Assembly: GCF_013410455.1 (NCBI RefSeq)
Contig: NZ_JACCFW010000001.1
Coordinates: forward strand, 2,682,929-2,746,928
DNA length: 64,000 bases
Direction of reading: 5' to 3'
Source: Allobranchiibius huperziae
GTDB taxonomy: Bacteria; Actinomycetota; Actinomycetes; Actinomycetales; Dermatophilaceae
Shown here: positions 7,649 through 15,154 of the stretch, one piece after another
Position numbering within the stretch: position 1 is the stretch's first letter
Layout: each line of letters opens with the position of its first letter
The notes under the pieces: generated by a model
What the model was told of the DNA's origin: nothing
Seen by the model: the letters and a program-made list of their open reading frames with translations, nothing else
Databases searched by the model: none
Position numbers and translations under genes: made by a program

Positions 7649-8748
7649 AGATCGGTGTCGTCGGACTCGGCAAGATGGGGTTGTCCCACCTGTCGATGAT
7701 CAATGCGCATCCGGATGTCGAGGTCGCAGGCATCGTCGACTCGGCCGGTTACCTCCTGGACGTCCTCGGGAAGTACACCGGCATGCAGAGATTCAGCGAC
7801 TACGAGACCATGCTGGACACGGTCGAGTTGGACGCGGTCCTCATCGCCACCCCGACCCGCATGCACGAGCCGATGGTCCGCGCCGCGCTCGAACGAGACC
7901 TGCACGTGTTCTGCGAAAAGCCGCTCTGCCTGACATCGGCCGAATCCATCGCCCTCGGCGAACTCGCCGACGAACGTGGGCTGGTGACCCAGGTCGGCTA
8001 CCACAACAAGTTCGTCGGAGCGTTCCAGGAAGTACGAAATCTCCTCGACGCCAAAGCGATCGGACAGGTCACCCACGTACTGGCGGAGGCGTACGGGCCC
8101 GTCGTCCTCAGGGCGAAGGGGTCGACCTGGCGCAGCCGTAAGTCCGAGGGCGGCGGCTGCCTCTACGACTACGCGGCGCACCCGATCGATCTGCTGACGT
8201 GGTATCTCGGCGCACCGGTCGGCGTCGGCGGCTCCCAGCTGCGGCGCGTCTTCTCCGACCATACGGAGGACGAGGTGCTCGCGACCATGTACTTCGAGGA
8301 GGGAGTGAGCAGCCAGATCAGCGTCAACTGGTCGGACGAGTCCTGTCGCAAGATGACCACGAAGGTGACGATCTGGGGTACGGCCGGCCGCATCCAGGCC
8401 GACCGTCAGGAATGCCAGGTCTACCTGCGCGACACCGTCGAGCCCCCGCCCGGCTATCAACACGGCTGGAACACCAAGTACACCACCGAGTTGACCGACC
8501 CGACGTGGTTCTATCTGCGCGGGGAGGAGTACAGCGCGCAACTGGACTACTTCGTGCAGCGCGTCCGGGCAGGCAAGGTCGAAGGCGTCAACACGTTCCA
8601 GAGCGCCGCGGTCACCGACCGTGCCCTCGAGCTGATCTCACAGGACGCCGCCGTCGGGACCTCCCTGCGCGAGTTGCGCCCTGCGCAACCGACCCCAGCA
8701 ACGACCACCGATCGCATGAAGCGACGCATCTTCCGGAAGCAGCCATGA
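7645..8748 (+). CDS. Gfo/Idh/MocA family NAD(P)-dependent oxidoreductase
   Basis: Predicted protein of 367 residues. The N-terminal Rossmann fold starts KIGVVGLGKMGLSHL; HVFCEKPLCLTSAE near residue 90 contains the conserved EKP motif whose lysine is catalytic in the family. GGGCLYDYAAHPIDLLTWYLG near residue 172 carries the conserved DxxxH of the active site. Such enzymes oxidise or reduce hydroxyls on sugars, sugar nucleotides or inositols. In this EPS operon it probably modifies a sugar precursor or, with the two CDP-alcohol genes, a polyol. The short C-terminal tail (TTDRMKRRIFRKQP) is basic. Overlaps both neighbours by 4 nt. Confidence 0.9.
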   Translation: MKIGVVGLGKMGLSHLSMINAHPDVEVAGIVDSAGYLLDVLGKYTGMQRFSDYETMLDTVELDAVLIATPTRMHEPMVRAALERDLHVFCEKPLCLTSAESIALGELADERGLVTQVGYHNKFVGAFQEVRNLLDAKAIGQVTHVLAEAYGPVVLRAKGSTWRSRKSEGGGCLYDYAAHPIDLLTWYLGAPVGVGGSQLRRVFSDHTEDEVLATMYFEEGVSSQISVNWSDESCRKMTTKVTIWGTAGRIQADRQECQVYLRDTVEPPPGYQHGWNTKYTTELTDPTWFYLRGEEYSAQLDYFVQRVRAGKVEGVNTFQSAAVTDRALELISQDAAVGTSLRELRPAQPTPATTTDRMKRRIFRKQP

Positions 8749-9647
8749 CGACACAGATCGCCCCTTCGCCCGCCCACCGGACCGACCGGATGCCGCGACT
8801 GCTCTTCGGGGACAACCAGTTCTTCGGTGTGAACCACATGTCGGAGGAGAAGGCGCGCCAGCAGGCGATGCGCTTCCAGAACCTCGATTCCATCGTTCGG
8901 GTCCTCGACGCGGCATGTGACGAAGGCATCGACACCTTCATGTGCACCACGCACGACCGGATCGGCGAGATCTGCGCTCACGTGCGCGCAAACCCCGAGC
9001 GCTACGCGGACTTCACCTTCTACCCGTGCATGCCCTACGCGCACAAGTACGCCGATGCCGTCACCGAGGACGGCATGCTCGGGGCGATCCGCCGGTTCCT
9101 GCCCGAGGAGGGTCTGTTCAACGCCGCGTTCCGGGGTGGCCGCGCACTCGCGACCAAGGATGTCGAGGGCATCATCACGCTGCTCGTCGACGCCGAGATG
9201 GCAGCCTTCCGAGGTGTTCGCACCCCGGTGATCTGGCTGCAGAACGTGGTCGTCGATCTCCTCCTCGGACTCGACTTCAAGGACGCCTTCTCGATCTTCG
9301 ATGAGCACGTACGCACCCGGTACGGCGCCGAACCCGGCTACATCACGATGAACCTGCCGCGCGCGCTGGACATGTTCGACGACATCGGCCTGGTCAACCC
9401 CATCGTCTGCTCGAACATCAACAAGCTCGGATTCCGCATGTCGGGCGGGATCGAGGAGTACCAGGCCGCACTGCGCGACCGGCAGTTCCGAGCGGTCGCG
9501 ATGTCGGTCTTCGCGTCCGGCGCGATCCCGCCGCGTGAGGCCCTGGAGTGGGTGTGCAGCCAGCCGCAGATCGAGTCCATCGTCTTCGGAGCATCGAGTC
9601 GGGCGAACATCGCCCAGACCGCCGAACTCGTTGCGGAGTTCTGCTGA
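8745..9647 (+). CDS. Conserved EPS-cluster protein, barrel-like, function unknown
   Basis: Predicted protein of 300 residues; ATG 8745 overlaps the previous stop (ATGA). The frame is open far upstream, but that part is a shadow of the oxidoreductase gene. I do not recognise a named family. Striking segments are LLFGDNQFFGVNHMSEEKA near residue 21 and, at the C-terminus, AVAMSVFASGAIPPREALEW followed by SIVFGASSRANIAQT. This last part recalls the closing strands of aldo/keto-reductase barrels, where a VGASS-type loop binds the cofactor. A TIM-barrel oxidoreductase or aldolase acting after the Gfo/Idh/MocA enzyme is the best guess from context, but no catalytic Asp/Tyr/Lys/His tetrad was identified. 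No signal peptide or membrane segment. Confidence 0.8.
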   Translation: MTTQIAPSPAHRTDRMPRLLFGDNQFFGVNHMSEEKARQQAMRFQNLDSIVRVLDAACDEGIDTFMCTTHDRIGEICAHVRANPERYADFTFYPCMPYAHKYADAVTEDGMLGAIRRFLPEEGLFNAAFRGGRALATKDVEGIITLLVDAEMAAFRGVRTPVIWLQNVVVDLLLGLDFKDAFSIFDEHVRTRYGAEPGYITMNLPRALDMFDDIGLVNPIVCSNINKLGFRMSGGIEEYQAALRDRQFRAVAMSVFASGAIPPREALEWVCSQPQIESIVFGASSRANIAQTAELVAEFC

Positions 9648-9649
9648 CC

Positions 9650-11038
9650 ATGGCTGCGGGCACTGCATTCGCTTCGTCCCGGGCGCGGGGCCGCGGGCTG
9701 CTGCATCCTGAGCCGCTGAGGAGGCCGGCGTTCGACGTGAAGGCGGCGACCGTCCTGCGCGCCACACGGACTGCCTACCGCGAGCATCTGGCGCATGAGC
9801 GGATGGATCCGGAGGCGCTGCAAACGCTGCAGGATCAGCGGACGATCGCGCAGGCTTCGTTCGCCATGCAGCATTCGCGCTTCTACCGCGACCTCTACCG
9901 GTCCGCGGGATTCTCCATCGAGGACCTGCGAGACCCTGCAGCCTTCTGCCAACTGCCCACCATCGGCAAGGAGGACGTCCGCGAGCGCTTCGCCGACTTC
10001 CGGACGGATGAGGCCATCAGCGCGAACACGGCGCTGAACGTCACCGGCGGCAGCACGGGAGAACCCCTGCGGATTCTGCGTGATGTGCGGGTGCCGGCGC
10101 GGGCCCTGGAGTGGCAGTTGTTCCACTGGTGGGGCTTGGACCCGTCTGTGGATATTGCGATCGTGCAACGCCACACGAAATCCCAGAAGGATCGACTCCG
10201 CCACGCGGCGTCCTGGTGGCCGTCCGTACGGTTCCAGCTCGACGCGTTCCGGATGAACGAGGAGACGATCGGACAGTTCCTCGCGCAATGGCAGTCGGTC
10301 GAGCCTTCCTTGTTGATCGGCTACGCCGGTGCGATCAGCGAAGTAGCCGCAGAGCTCCTCGCGCGGGACATCCGTGTCCATCAGCCGCGAGCAGTCGCCA
10401 CGACCGCGGCCCCGCTGACCGACCCCCAGCGAGCCACCATCTCGGAGGCGTTCGACGCACCCGTCTACGACCACTACCGGTCATCGGAGGTGCCCTGGAT
10501 CGCGGGTGAGTGTGCCGCCCATGAGGGACTGCACGTCTTCGCCGACGTCCGCAAACTCGAGCTTCTCGACGAGACCGGCGTCCCCGTGGCCGCGGGCACC
10601 GTGGGTGACACCGTCGTCACCGACCTCAACAACAGGGTGTTCCCGCTCATCCGTTATCGACTCGGTGACCGAACCGCTGCGATCGACGCCCCGTGCGCGT
10701 GCGGTGTCACGCTCCCTCGGATCCAGCCCATCAGCGGGCGTCAGACCGACGCGTTGCGTCTGCCCGGTGGGCAGGTCGTGGCGGGTGAGGGCCTCGCGCA
10801 GATCTTCAGCCGACACCCTGGCGCGGTCCGACAGTTCCAGATACATCAGATCTCCGACCGCTCCGTGGTGCTGCGATGCGTATCGGCGCACCGGCCCGAC
10901 TCCGCGCGCGACATCCAGGTGGTCGCGTCGAACCTTCGAGAGCTCCTCGATCACCAGGTGAAGGTCGCCGTCGTGCTCGTCGACCGGATACCTCACGCGG
11001 GTGGGAAAGTCAGATGCGTGACCAGCGACGCGCGGTAG
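9650..11038 (+). CDS. CapK/PaaK-like adenylate-forming enzyme
   Basis: Predicted protein of 462 residues; ATG 9650 lies 2 nt after the previous stop. It resembles phenylacetate-CoA ligase and the CapK proteins of capsule clusters. LNVTGGSTGEPLRILRD near residue 128 is the ATP/AMP-binding loop, YDHYRSSEVPWIAGEC near residue 273 the adenine-binding Tyr/Glu region, and FPLIRYRLGD near residue 332 the conserved hinge segment. ACACGVTLPRI suggests a retained Cys pair. CapK-type enzymes in polysaccharide loci are thought to activate an acyl group for polymer modification, but their substrates are mostly unknown. It could acylate the EPS or charge a carrier; no carrier protein gene is seen. It overlaps the next glycosyltransferase by 25 nt. 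Confidence 0.87.
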   Translation: MAAGTAFASSRARGRGLLHPEPLRRPAFDVKAATVLRATRTAYREHLAHERMDPEALQTLQDQRTIAQASFAMQHSRFYRDLYRSAGFSIEDLRDPAAFCQLPTIGKEDVRERFADFRTDEAISANTALNVTGGSTGEPLRILRDVRVPARALEWQLFHWWGLDPSVDIAIVQRHTKSQKDRLRHAASWWPSVRFQLDAFRMNEETIGQFLAQWQSVEPSLLIGYAGAISEVAAELLARDIRVHQPRAVATTAAPLTDPQRATISEAFDAPVYDHYRSSEVPWIAGECAAHEGLHVFADVRKLELLDETGVPVAAGTVGDTVVTDLNNRVFPLIRYRLGDRTAAIDAPCACGVTLPRIQPISGRQTDALRLPGGQVVAGEGLAQIFSRHPGAVRQFQIHQISDRSVVLRCVSAHRPDSARDIQVVASNLRELLDHQVKVAVVLVDRIPHAGGKVRCVTSDAR

Positions 11039-12099
11039 CGGAGCTGGTGCGGGACTCGACCGCGACACCGTTGACGGTGCTGCAATCCGGGCCCCGACCG
11101 CTCCCGACCACCAATCCCTACAACATTCTGCTCGCCCAGAGTGTGGAAGCACGTGACGCCATCGACTACCGGTACTTCTCATGGAGAGAAGCGCTGCTGG
11201 GACGGCATGAGGTCTTCCACGCCCACTGGCCGGAGGCGATGCTGCAGGGCCGCACCCCGCTGAGATCGGTTGCTCGACAGGCCCTGTTCGCACTGCTCCT
11301 GGTCAAGTGGAAGGCGCGTCGAACGGCCGTCGTACGCACGGTGCACAACATCGGTCTGCCCCAGGGGATCTCGCGTCGAGAAACCCTGCTGCTGCACGCC
11401 TTCGAGCATCAGACCGTGCTCGGCATCTGCCTCAACGAGCACACCCCGGTACCCCACGCACGTGCTCGACATGTCATCCCCCATGGCCACTACCGCCCGT
11501 GGTACGACCGTTATCCCCACAGCACGGCACGGACCGGACACTTCGCCTACTTCGGAATGATCCGGCGGTACAAGGGGGTGGACGGTCTTGTGCGGGCATT
11601 CCAGGAGACGACCGATCCCGCCCTGAGTCTGACCGTCGCCGGCAAACCGTCGACGCCGGCGCTCGGCGCGGACCTGGAACGACTGGTCAGCACAGATCCT
11701 CGGATTAGCTTCGCCCCCGGCTTCCTGGAGAACCCCGACCTCGTCACCGCGATCACAGAAGCGGAGATGGTGGTCCTGCCGCATCCGGAGATGCACAACT
11801 CCGGAAGCGCTCTGGCCGCACTGTCACTGGACCGTCCCGTGCTGATCCAGGACAACGCGGTCAACCGCGATCTGCAGTCGGAGGTCGGCGCCGGCTGGGT
11901 CCACCTCTACGCCGGCAACCTCACGGGTACGGACCTGGTGGACGCACTCGAGGCGCTGCGCGCGAATCCGCCGAAGGGTCGCCCACGGCTGGAGACCCGT
12001 GAGTGGGACCTCTCCGCGGCCCTTCACGAGGACGCCTACCGTCACGCCGCATCCATCGTCAACGCGGGTCCTCGTTCCATGCGCCCGGGCCTGCGATGA
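11014..12099 (+). CDS. Glycosyltransferase, GT-B type
   Basis: Predicted protein of 361 residues. The start at 11014 is chosen because it follows GTGGGAAAG and gives a complete N-terminal domain; it lies 25 nt inside the end of the CapK-like gene. Features typical of GT4-like enzymes in EPS clusters are VFHAHWPEAML near residue 68, AVVRTVHNIGLPQG near 107, HVIPHGHYRPWY near 152 and FAYFGMIRRYKGVDGLVRAF near 178, where the second domain begins. EMHNSGSALAALSLDRPVL near 258 takes the place of the usual Ex7E region. Probably a cytoplasmic sugar transferase of EPS repeat-unit assembly. Ends in an ATGA overlap with the next gene. Confidence 0.84.
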   Translation: MRDQRRAVAELVRDSTATPLTVLQSGPRPLPTTNPYNILLAQSVEARDAIDYRYFSWREALLGRHEVFHAHWPEAMLQGRTPLRSVARQALFALLLVKWKARRTAVVRTVHNIGLPQGISRRETLLLHAFEHQTVLGICLNEHTPVPHARARHVIPHGHYRPWYDRYPHSTARTGHFAYFGMIRRYKGVDGLVRAFQETTDPALSLTVAGKPSTPALGADLERLVSTDPRISFAPGFLENPDLVTAITEAEMVVLPHPEMHNSGSALAALSLDRPVLIQDNAVNRDLQSEVGAGWVHLYAGNLTGTDLVDALEALRANPPKGRPRLETREWDLSAALHEDAYRHAASIVNAGPRSMRPGLR

Positions 12100-13103
12100 G
12101 CACGACCGAACAGCACACCGATCTTCGCACCGGCCGAGGACCAGGTCCGGTGCATCGTCCTCTCACTCTCGTGGTCGCGATACTCACCTTCCGCCGCTGT
12201 GAGGAGTTGCGCAGACATCTCCCCGAGGTCGCCAGACATGTCGAGTCTCTGACCGCCGCCTCGCCAGGACCGATCTCGGCATCCGTCCTCGTCGTCGACA
12301 ACGATCCGTCGGGGTCGGCCGGTCCCGTCGTCGAGGAGATGGGCCCGGCCGTGCGCTATGTGTGCGAGCCCGATCCGGGGATCGCAGCTGCCCGCAACCG
12401 CGCGGTCGACGAAGCGGCCGGAGCGGATCTCCTGGTGTTCATCGACGACGACGAACGACCGCTTCCAGGGTGGTTGCCCGCGTTGGTCGACACATGGGCG
12501 GTTCATCGCCCGGTGGCTGTTCCAGGACGGGTCCTCCCCCGGTATGCGTCTCCTCCTGAGACGTGGTTGATCGCGGGCGGGTTCTTCGACCGCCCGGTTC
12601 GGGCCTCGGGCACGCGTATGCCGACCGCCGCCGCGGGAAACCTCCTGATCGACCTACGGCAGCTGCGCTCCTCAGGTCTTCGCTTCGAGGAGCCCTTCGG
12701 CAGAACGGGCGGTGAGGACAGCCTGCTGGGCAGGCGCCTCGTTCAGCAGGGACTGCAGATCATCTGGTGTGCCGAGTCGGCGGTCGAGGACGTCATCCCA
12801 GCTGAACGTCTCACGAGGTCGTGGGTACTTCGCCGAGCGTGGTCACAGGGCAATCTGCAGAGCTTGATCGACGTGCGTCTCGCGGCGGGTCGGTGGCGAC
12901 GGGCGTACGTGACCGCCTACCGGCTCGCGGCAGGGTGCGCCCTCATCGGCAGGGGGATGCCGCGAGTAGTCATCGGCTACGCGTGTCGGAGGAAGCGTCT
13001 TCAGGCGCAAGGGGCGGGCGCGTCGTTCCGAGGGATGGGCATGATCGCCGGAGCCTGCGGACGTCGGTTCGAGCAGTACGCACGATCTGACGCACCCACC
13101 TGA
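12096..13103 (+). CDS. Glycosyltransferase family 2 (GT-A fold)
   Basis: Predicted protein of 335 residues. VAILTFRRCEELRRHL near residue 30 opens the nucleotide-binding fold. VVDNDPSGSAG, then DPGIAAARNRAVDEA and LLVFIDDDERPLPGWL near 112, give the family's donor site and metal-binding Asp cluster. GGEDSLLGRRLVQQG near 205 holds the ED catalytic-base motif of GT2 enzymes. A hydrophobic C-terminal stretch (residues 275-305) may associate with the membrane. It is the last gene of the plus EPS operon and converges on the Wzy-like gene with a 31-nt gap. Confidence 0.9.
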   Translation: MSTTEQHTDLRTGRGPGPVHRPLTLVVAILTFRRCEELRRHLPEVARHVESLTAASPGPISASVLVVDNDPSGSAGPVVEEMGPAVRYVCEPDPGIAAARNRAVDEAAGADLLVFIDDDERPLPGWLPALVDTWAVHRPVAVPGRVLPRYASPPETWLIAGGFFDRPVRASGTRMPTAAAGNLLIDLRQLRSSGLRFEEPFGRTGGEDSLLGRRLVQQGLQIIWCAESAVEDVIPAERLTRSWVLRRAWSQGNLQSLIDVRLAAGRWRRAYVTAYRLAAGCALIGRGMPRVVIGYACRRKRLQAQGAGASFRGMGMIAGACGRRFEQYARSDAPT

Positions 13104-13134
13104 CGACCCCAGGCTTGCAGCCAGGTATCACGCG

Positions 13135-14466
13135 TCATGGTTGTTCGCGACGTGCGCGCGCCACCACCGGAGCGCTGCCCAGGAGCAGCGTCAGCGTCGG
13201 CGCTGCTGTCCACAGGGGCGTGCCCAGCAGATCCCAGACAGTGACGCACGAGAGGAACAGCACCAGCGCATTGACCCGGCTCCCGGAGATGGCCGCCGTC
13301 AGGAATCGGAGAGCGACGACCGCGATGATTCCTGCGAGGACCAAACCGAGGATCCCGTAAGGCGCCCACAGATCAGCCGTGATGCTGTGCAGTTCGAACT
13401 GACCCGAATAGAACATGTACTTGTCGAGGCCGCCGAGCCGCGGGTCCGCACCGATGGCTTGCATGGCGTTCTCGGCGATCGAGATGTCGTGCATGTTGGG
13501 CTGGACGCCCATTCCGTAGCCGAGCGGATGCTCCATCAACAGGCTCTTGAACCCCACCAGCTCGGGACGGCCGCCCAGGAGCAGCGATCCTGAACGGTTG
13601 AGTTGCAGGACGGTGCGCTGCTCGGTCTCGGCTCCCAGATATCCCCGGAGGATCAGAGTCTGGCCGAGAGTCAGGATCGCTGCCAGAACGACGACGAGCA
13701 GACCGGCCTTCGCGAATGACGCGCGAAGGTCGTCCCCCCACGTGTATCGACCCGCGCACAACAGGAGGGCGCCGGTCACGATGTACGTCGCGAAGAGTGA
13801 CCTGGAGTCGGTGCCCGCAGCGACCGCCATCAAACCACCGAGCGCTGCGAGTTGGGGCCACTTCATGCGCGTGGCCACGGCGATGCTGAGCACCACGATC
13901 GTCACGGGGGTCGCGTAGCCGAACTTCCACGATCCCGTCGAGTAGACGAAGGTCATCCTCGGCACGCTCATCAGACTGCCCAGACCGAAGCACAGCCCCA
14001 CCAACCACAACGGCAGGATCGTCCGGGCCCAGAGGACGGTGCACACCCCGAGGAGAATCCCCCCGAGAAGGGCAGCCGCAGCGATCTGTGCGCGGCCCAC
14101 CACGACATGGTCGACCGCGGTCGATCGGCTGAGGAACAACCCAGCGACCATGGCGGCCATTCCGCACGCGAGCGCCCATTTGGCTCCCCAGTACCGGCCG
14201 AGCGTGGGGAGCGACAGCGGAAGCAGGAGGAATGCGAGCACGTCCCCACTGGTGACCCCGTAGTGCACCGTCAGCCGCAGTCCCAGCAGGAAGAGGCAGA
14301 GCACCGCAAGGACCTGCTCGACGAGGACGGTCCTGTTGACGATCTCGGTGTCACGTTCGCGACCGGCGCTCGAGCCCGCCCCGCCCTGTGTCGACCCCGC
14401 CGGGGCGTCCGTCTCCCCTCGCGGCTCGTCCACGCGGCCCCGGGGGAATGCTGTGCTGTGCGACAC
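13135..14466 (-). CDS. O-antigen polymerase (Wzy)-like membrane protein
   Basis: Predicted protein of 443 residues from a GTG start. About 45 hydrophilic N-terminal residues are followed by roughly ten to twelve hydrophobic helices. A long extracytoplasmic loop (about residues 275-350) contains RPELVGFKSLLMEHPLGYGMGVQPN; ExxxxxPxxGxG in this place is the loosely conserved pattern of Wzy/WaaL polymerase-ligase proteins. It would join lipid-linked repeat units on the outer face of the membrane. It is the last gene of the minus-strand EPS operon, 12 nt after the phosphatase gene. Wzy proteins diverge strongly, so the call rests on topology, loop and context. Confidence 0.8.
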   Translation of the reverse strand: MSHSTAFPRGRVDEPRGETDAPAGSTQGGAGSSAGRERDTEIVNRTVLVEQVLAVLCLFLLGLRLTVHYGVTSGDVLAFLLLPLSLPTLGRYWGAKWALACGMAAMVAGLFLSRSTAVDHVVVGRAQIAAAALLGGILLGVCTVLWARTILPLWLVGLCFGLGSLMSVPRMTFVYSTGSWKFGYATPVTIVVLSIAVATRMKWPQLAALGGLMAVAAGTDSRSLFATYIVTGALLLCAGRYTWGDDLRASFAKAGLLVVVLAAILTLGQTLILRGYLGAETEQRTVLQLNRSGSLLLGGRPELVGFKSLLMEHPLGYGMGVQPNMHDISIAENAMQAIGADPRLGGLDKYMFYSGQFELHSITADLWAPYGILGLVLAGIIAVVALRFLTAAISGSRVNALVLFLSCVTVWDLLGTPLWTAAPTLTLLLGSAPVVARARREQP

Positions 14467-14478
14467 GTCGGACCGACC

Positions 14479-15153
14479 TCAGACGCCGTTGTAGATCGGC
14501 GAACACTCCACGCAGCTGACGTCCGTGCTGCTGACGAGGAGAGGCTCTCGGTCGTGGCGCTCGGTCACCTGCTCGAAGGCTCGGGCGATCGGCTCCACAC
14601 TCCGCGCGATCCGCTCGAGCACCTTCCTGCACTCACGGCGCGACATGCGCGCTGGGTCCTGGATGTCGTCGTCCCTCCCGGGAGCCCGGACCGCGCCTCG
14701 TGCGCGGGAGGCGTCCTCACGCAACTGCCGAAGAGCGTCGGACGGTGTTGCTCCGCAGCTGTTCGAGCGGCACGAGCTGCGGTACGTCAGCGCGTCATCC
14801 AAGAGACGTGCGAACTCCGGCACCGTGAAGACCTTTCGCACGACCGAGGGACACATGGAGACGACTTCGGAGCGGTGCACGCGCGTCATCACGAGAATGA
14901 GGTCGGCCTCCAGCAACATCGCGGCGGTCAGCCTGGTCGAGCGGAAGGTTGCTGCGCCGTCTGACAGATCCGCGGGAAGCTTCTGTTGCATGGCCGCGAC
15001 CATCTCGGAACCCTTCAGCGCACGGGTACCTGCACTGACGACCGAGATCGCGAGCGCATCCTGCAACGACGACCTCAGCAGGAGCGCTGTGGCGGGAGAC
15101 CTGCAGATGTTCGCGGTGCACACCACCAGGACCTTGAAGCAGTCGCTCGCCAC
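14479..15153 (-). CDS. Low-molecular-weight protein tyrosine phosphatase
   Basis: Predicted protein of 224 residues with a GTG start, 1 nt after the stop of the BY-kinase gene. VCTANICRSPA at residues 10-20 is the CX5R(S) active-site loop, with the catalytic Cys at 11. DDIQDPARMS near residue 165 supplies the general-acid Asp. At 224 residues it is longer than the usual 150: there is a Ser/Cys-rich insertion (RSSCRSNSCG near 125) and about 50 extra C-terminal residues. In EPS systems this phosphatase removes phosphate from the tyrosine kinase and so controls chain length and export. Sitting directly behind the kinase gene fits that role. Confidence 0.9.
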   Translation of the reverse strand: MASDCFKVLVVCTANICRSPATALLLRSSLQDALAISVVSAGTRALKGSEMVAAMQQKLPADLSDGAATFRSTRLTAAMLLEADLILVMTRVHRSEVVSMCPSVVRKVFTVPEFARLLDDALTYRSSCRSNSCGATPSDALRQLREDASRARGAVRAPGRDDDIQDPARMSRRECRKVLERIARSVEPIARAFEQVTERHDREPLLVSSTDVSCVECSPIYNGV

Positions 15154-15154
15154 G

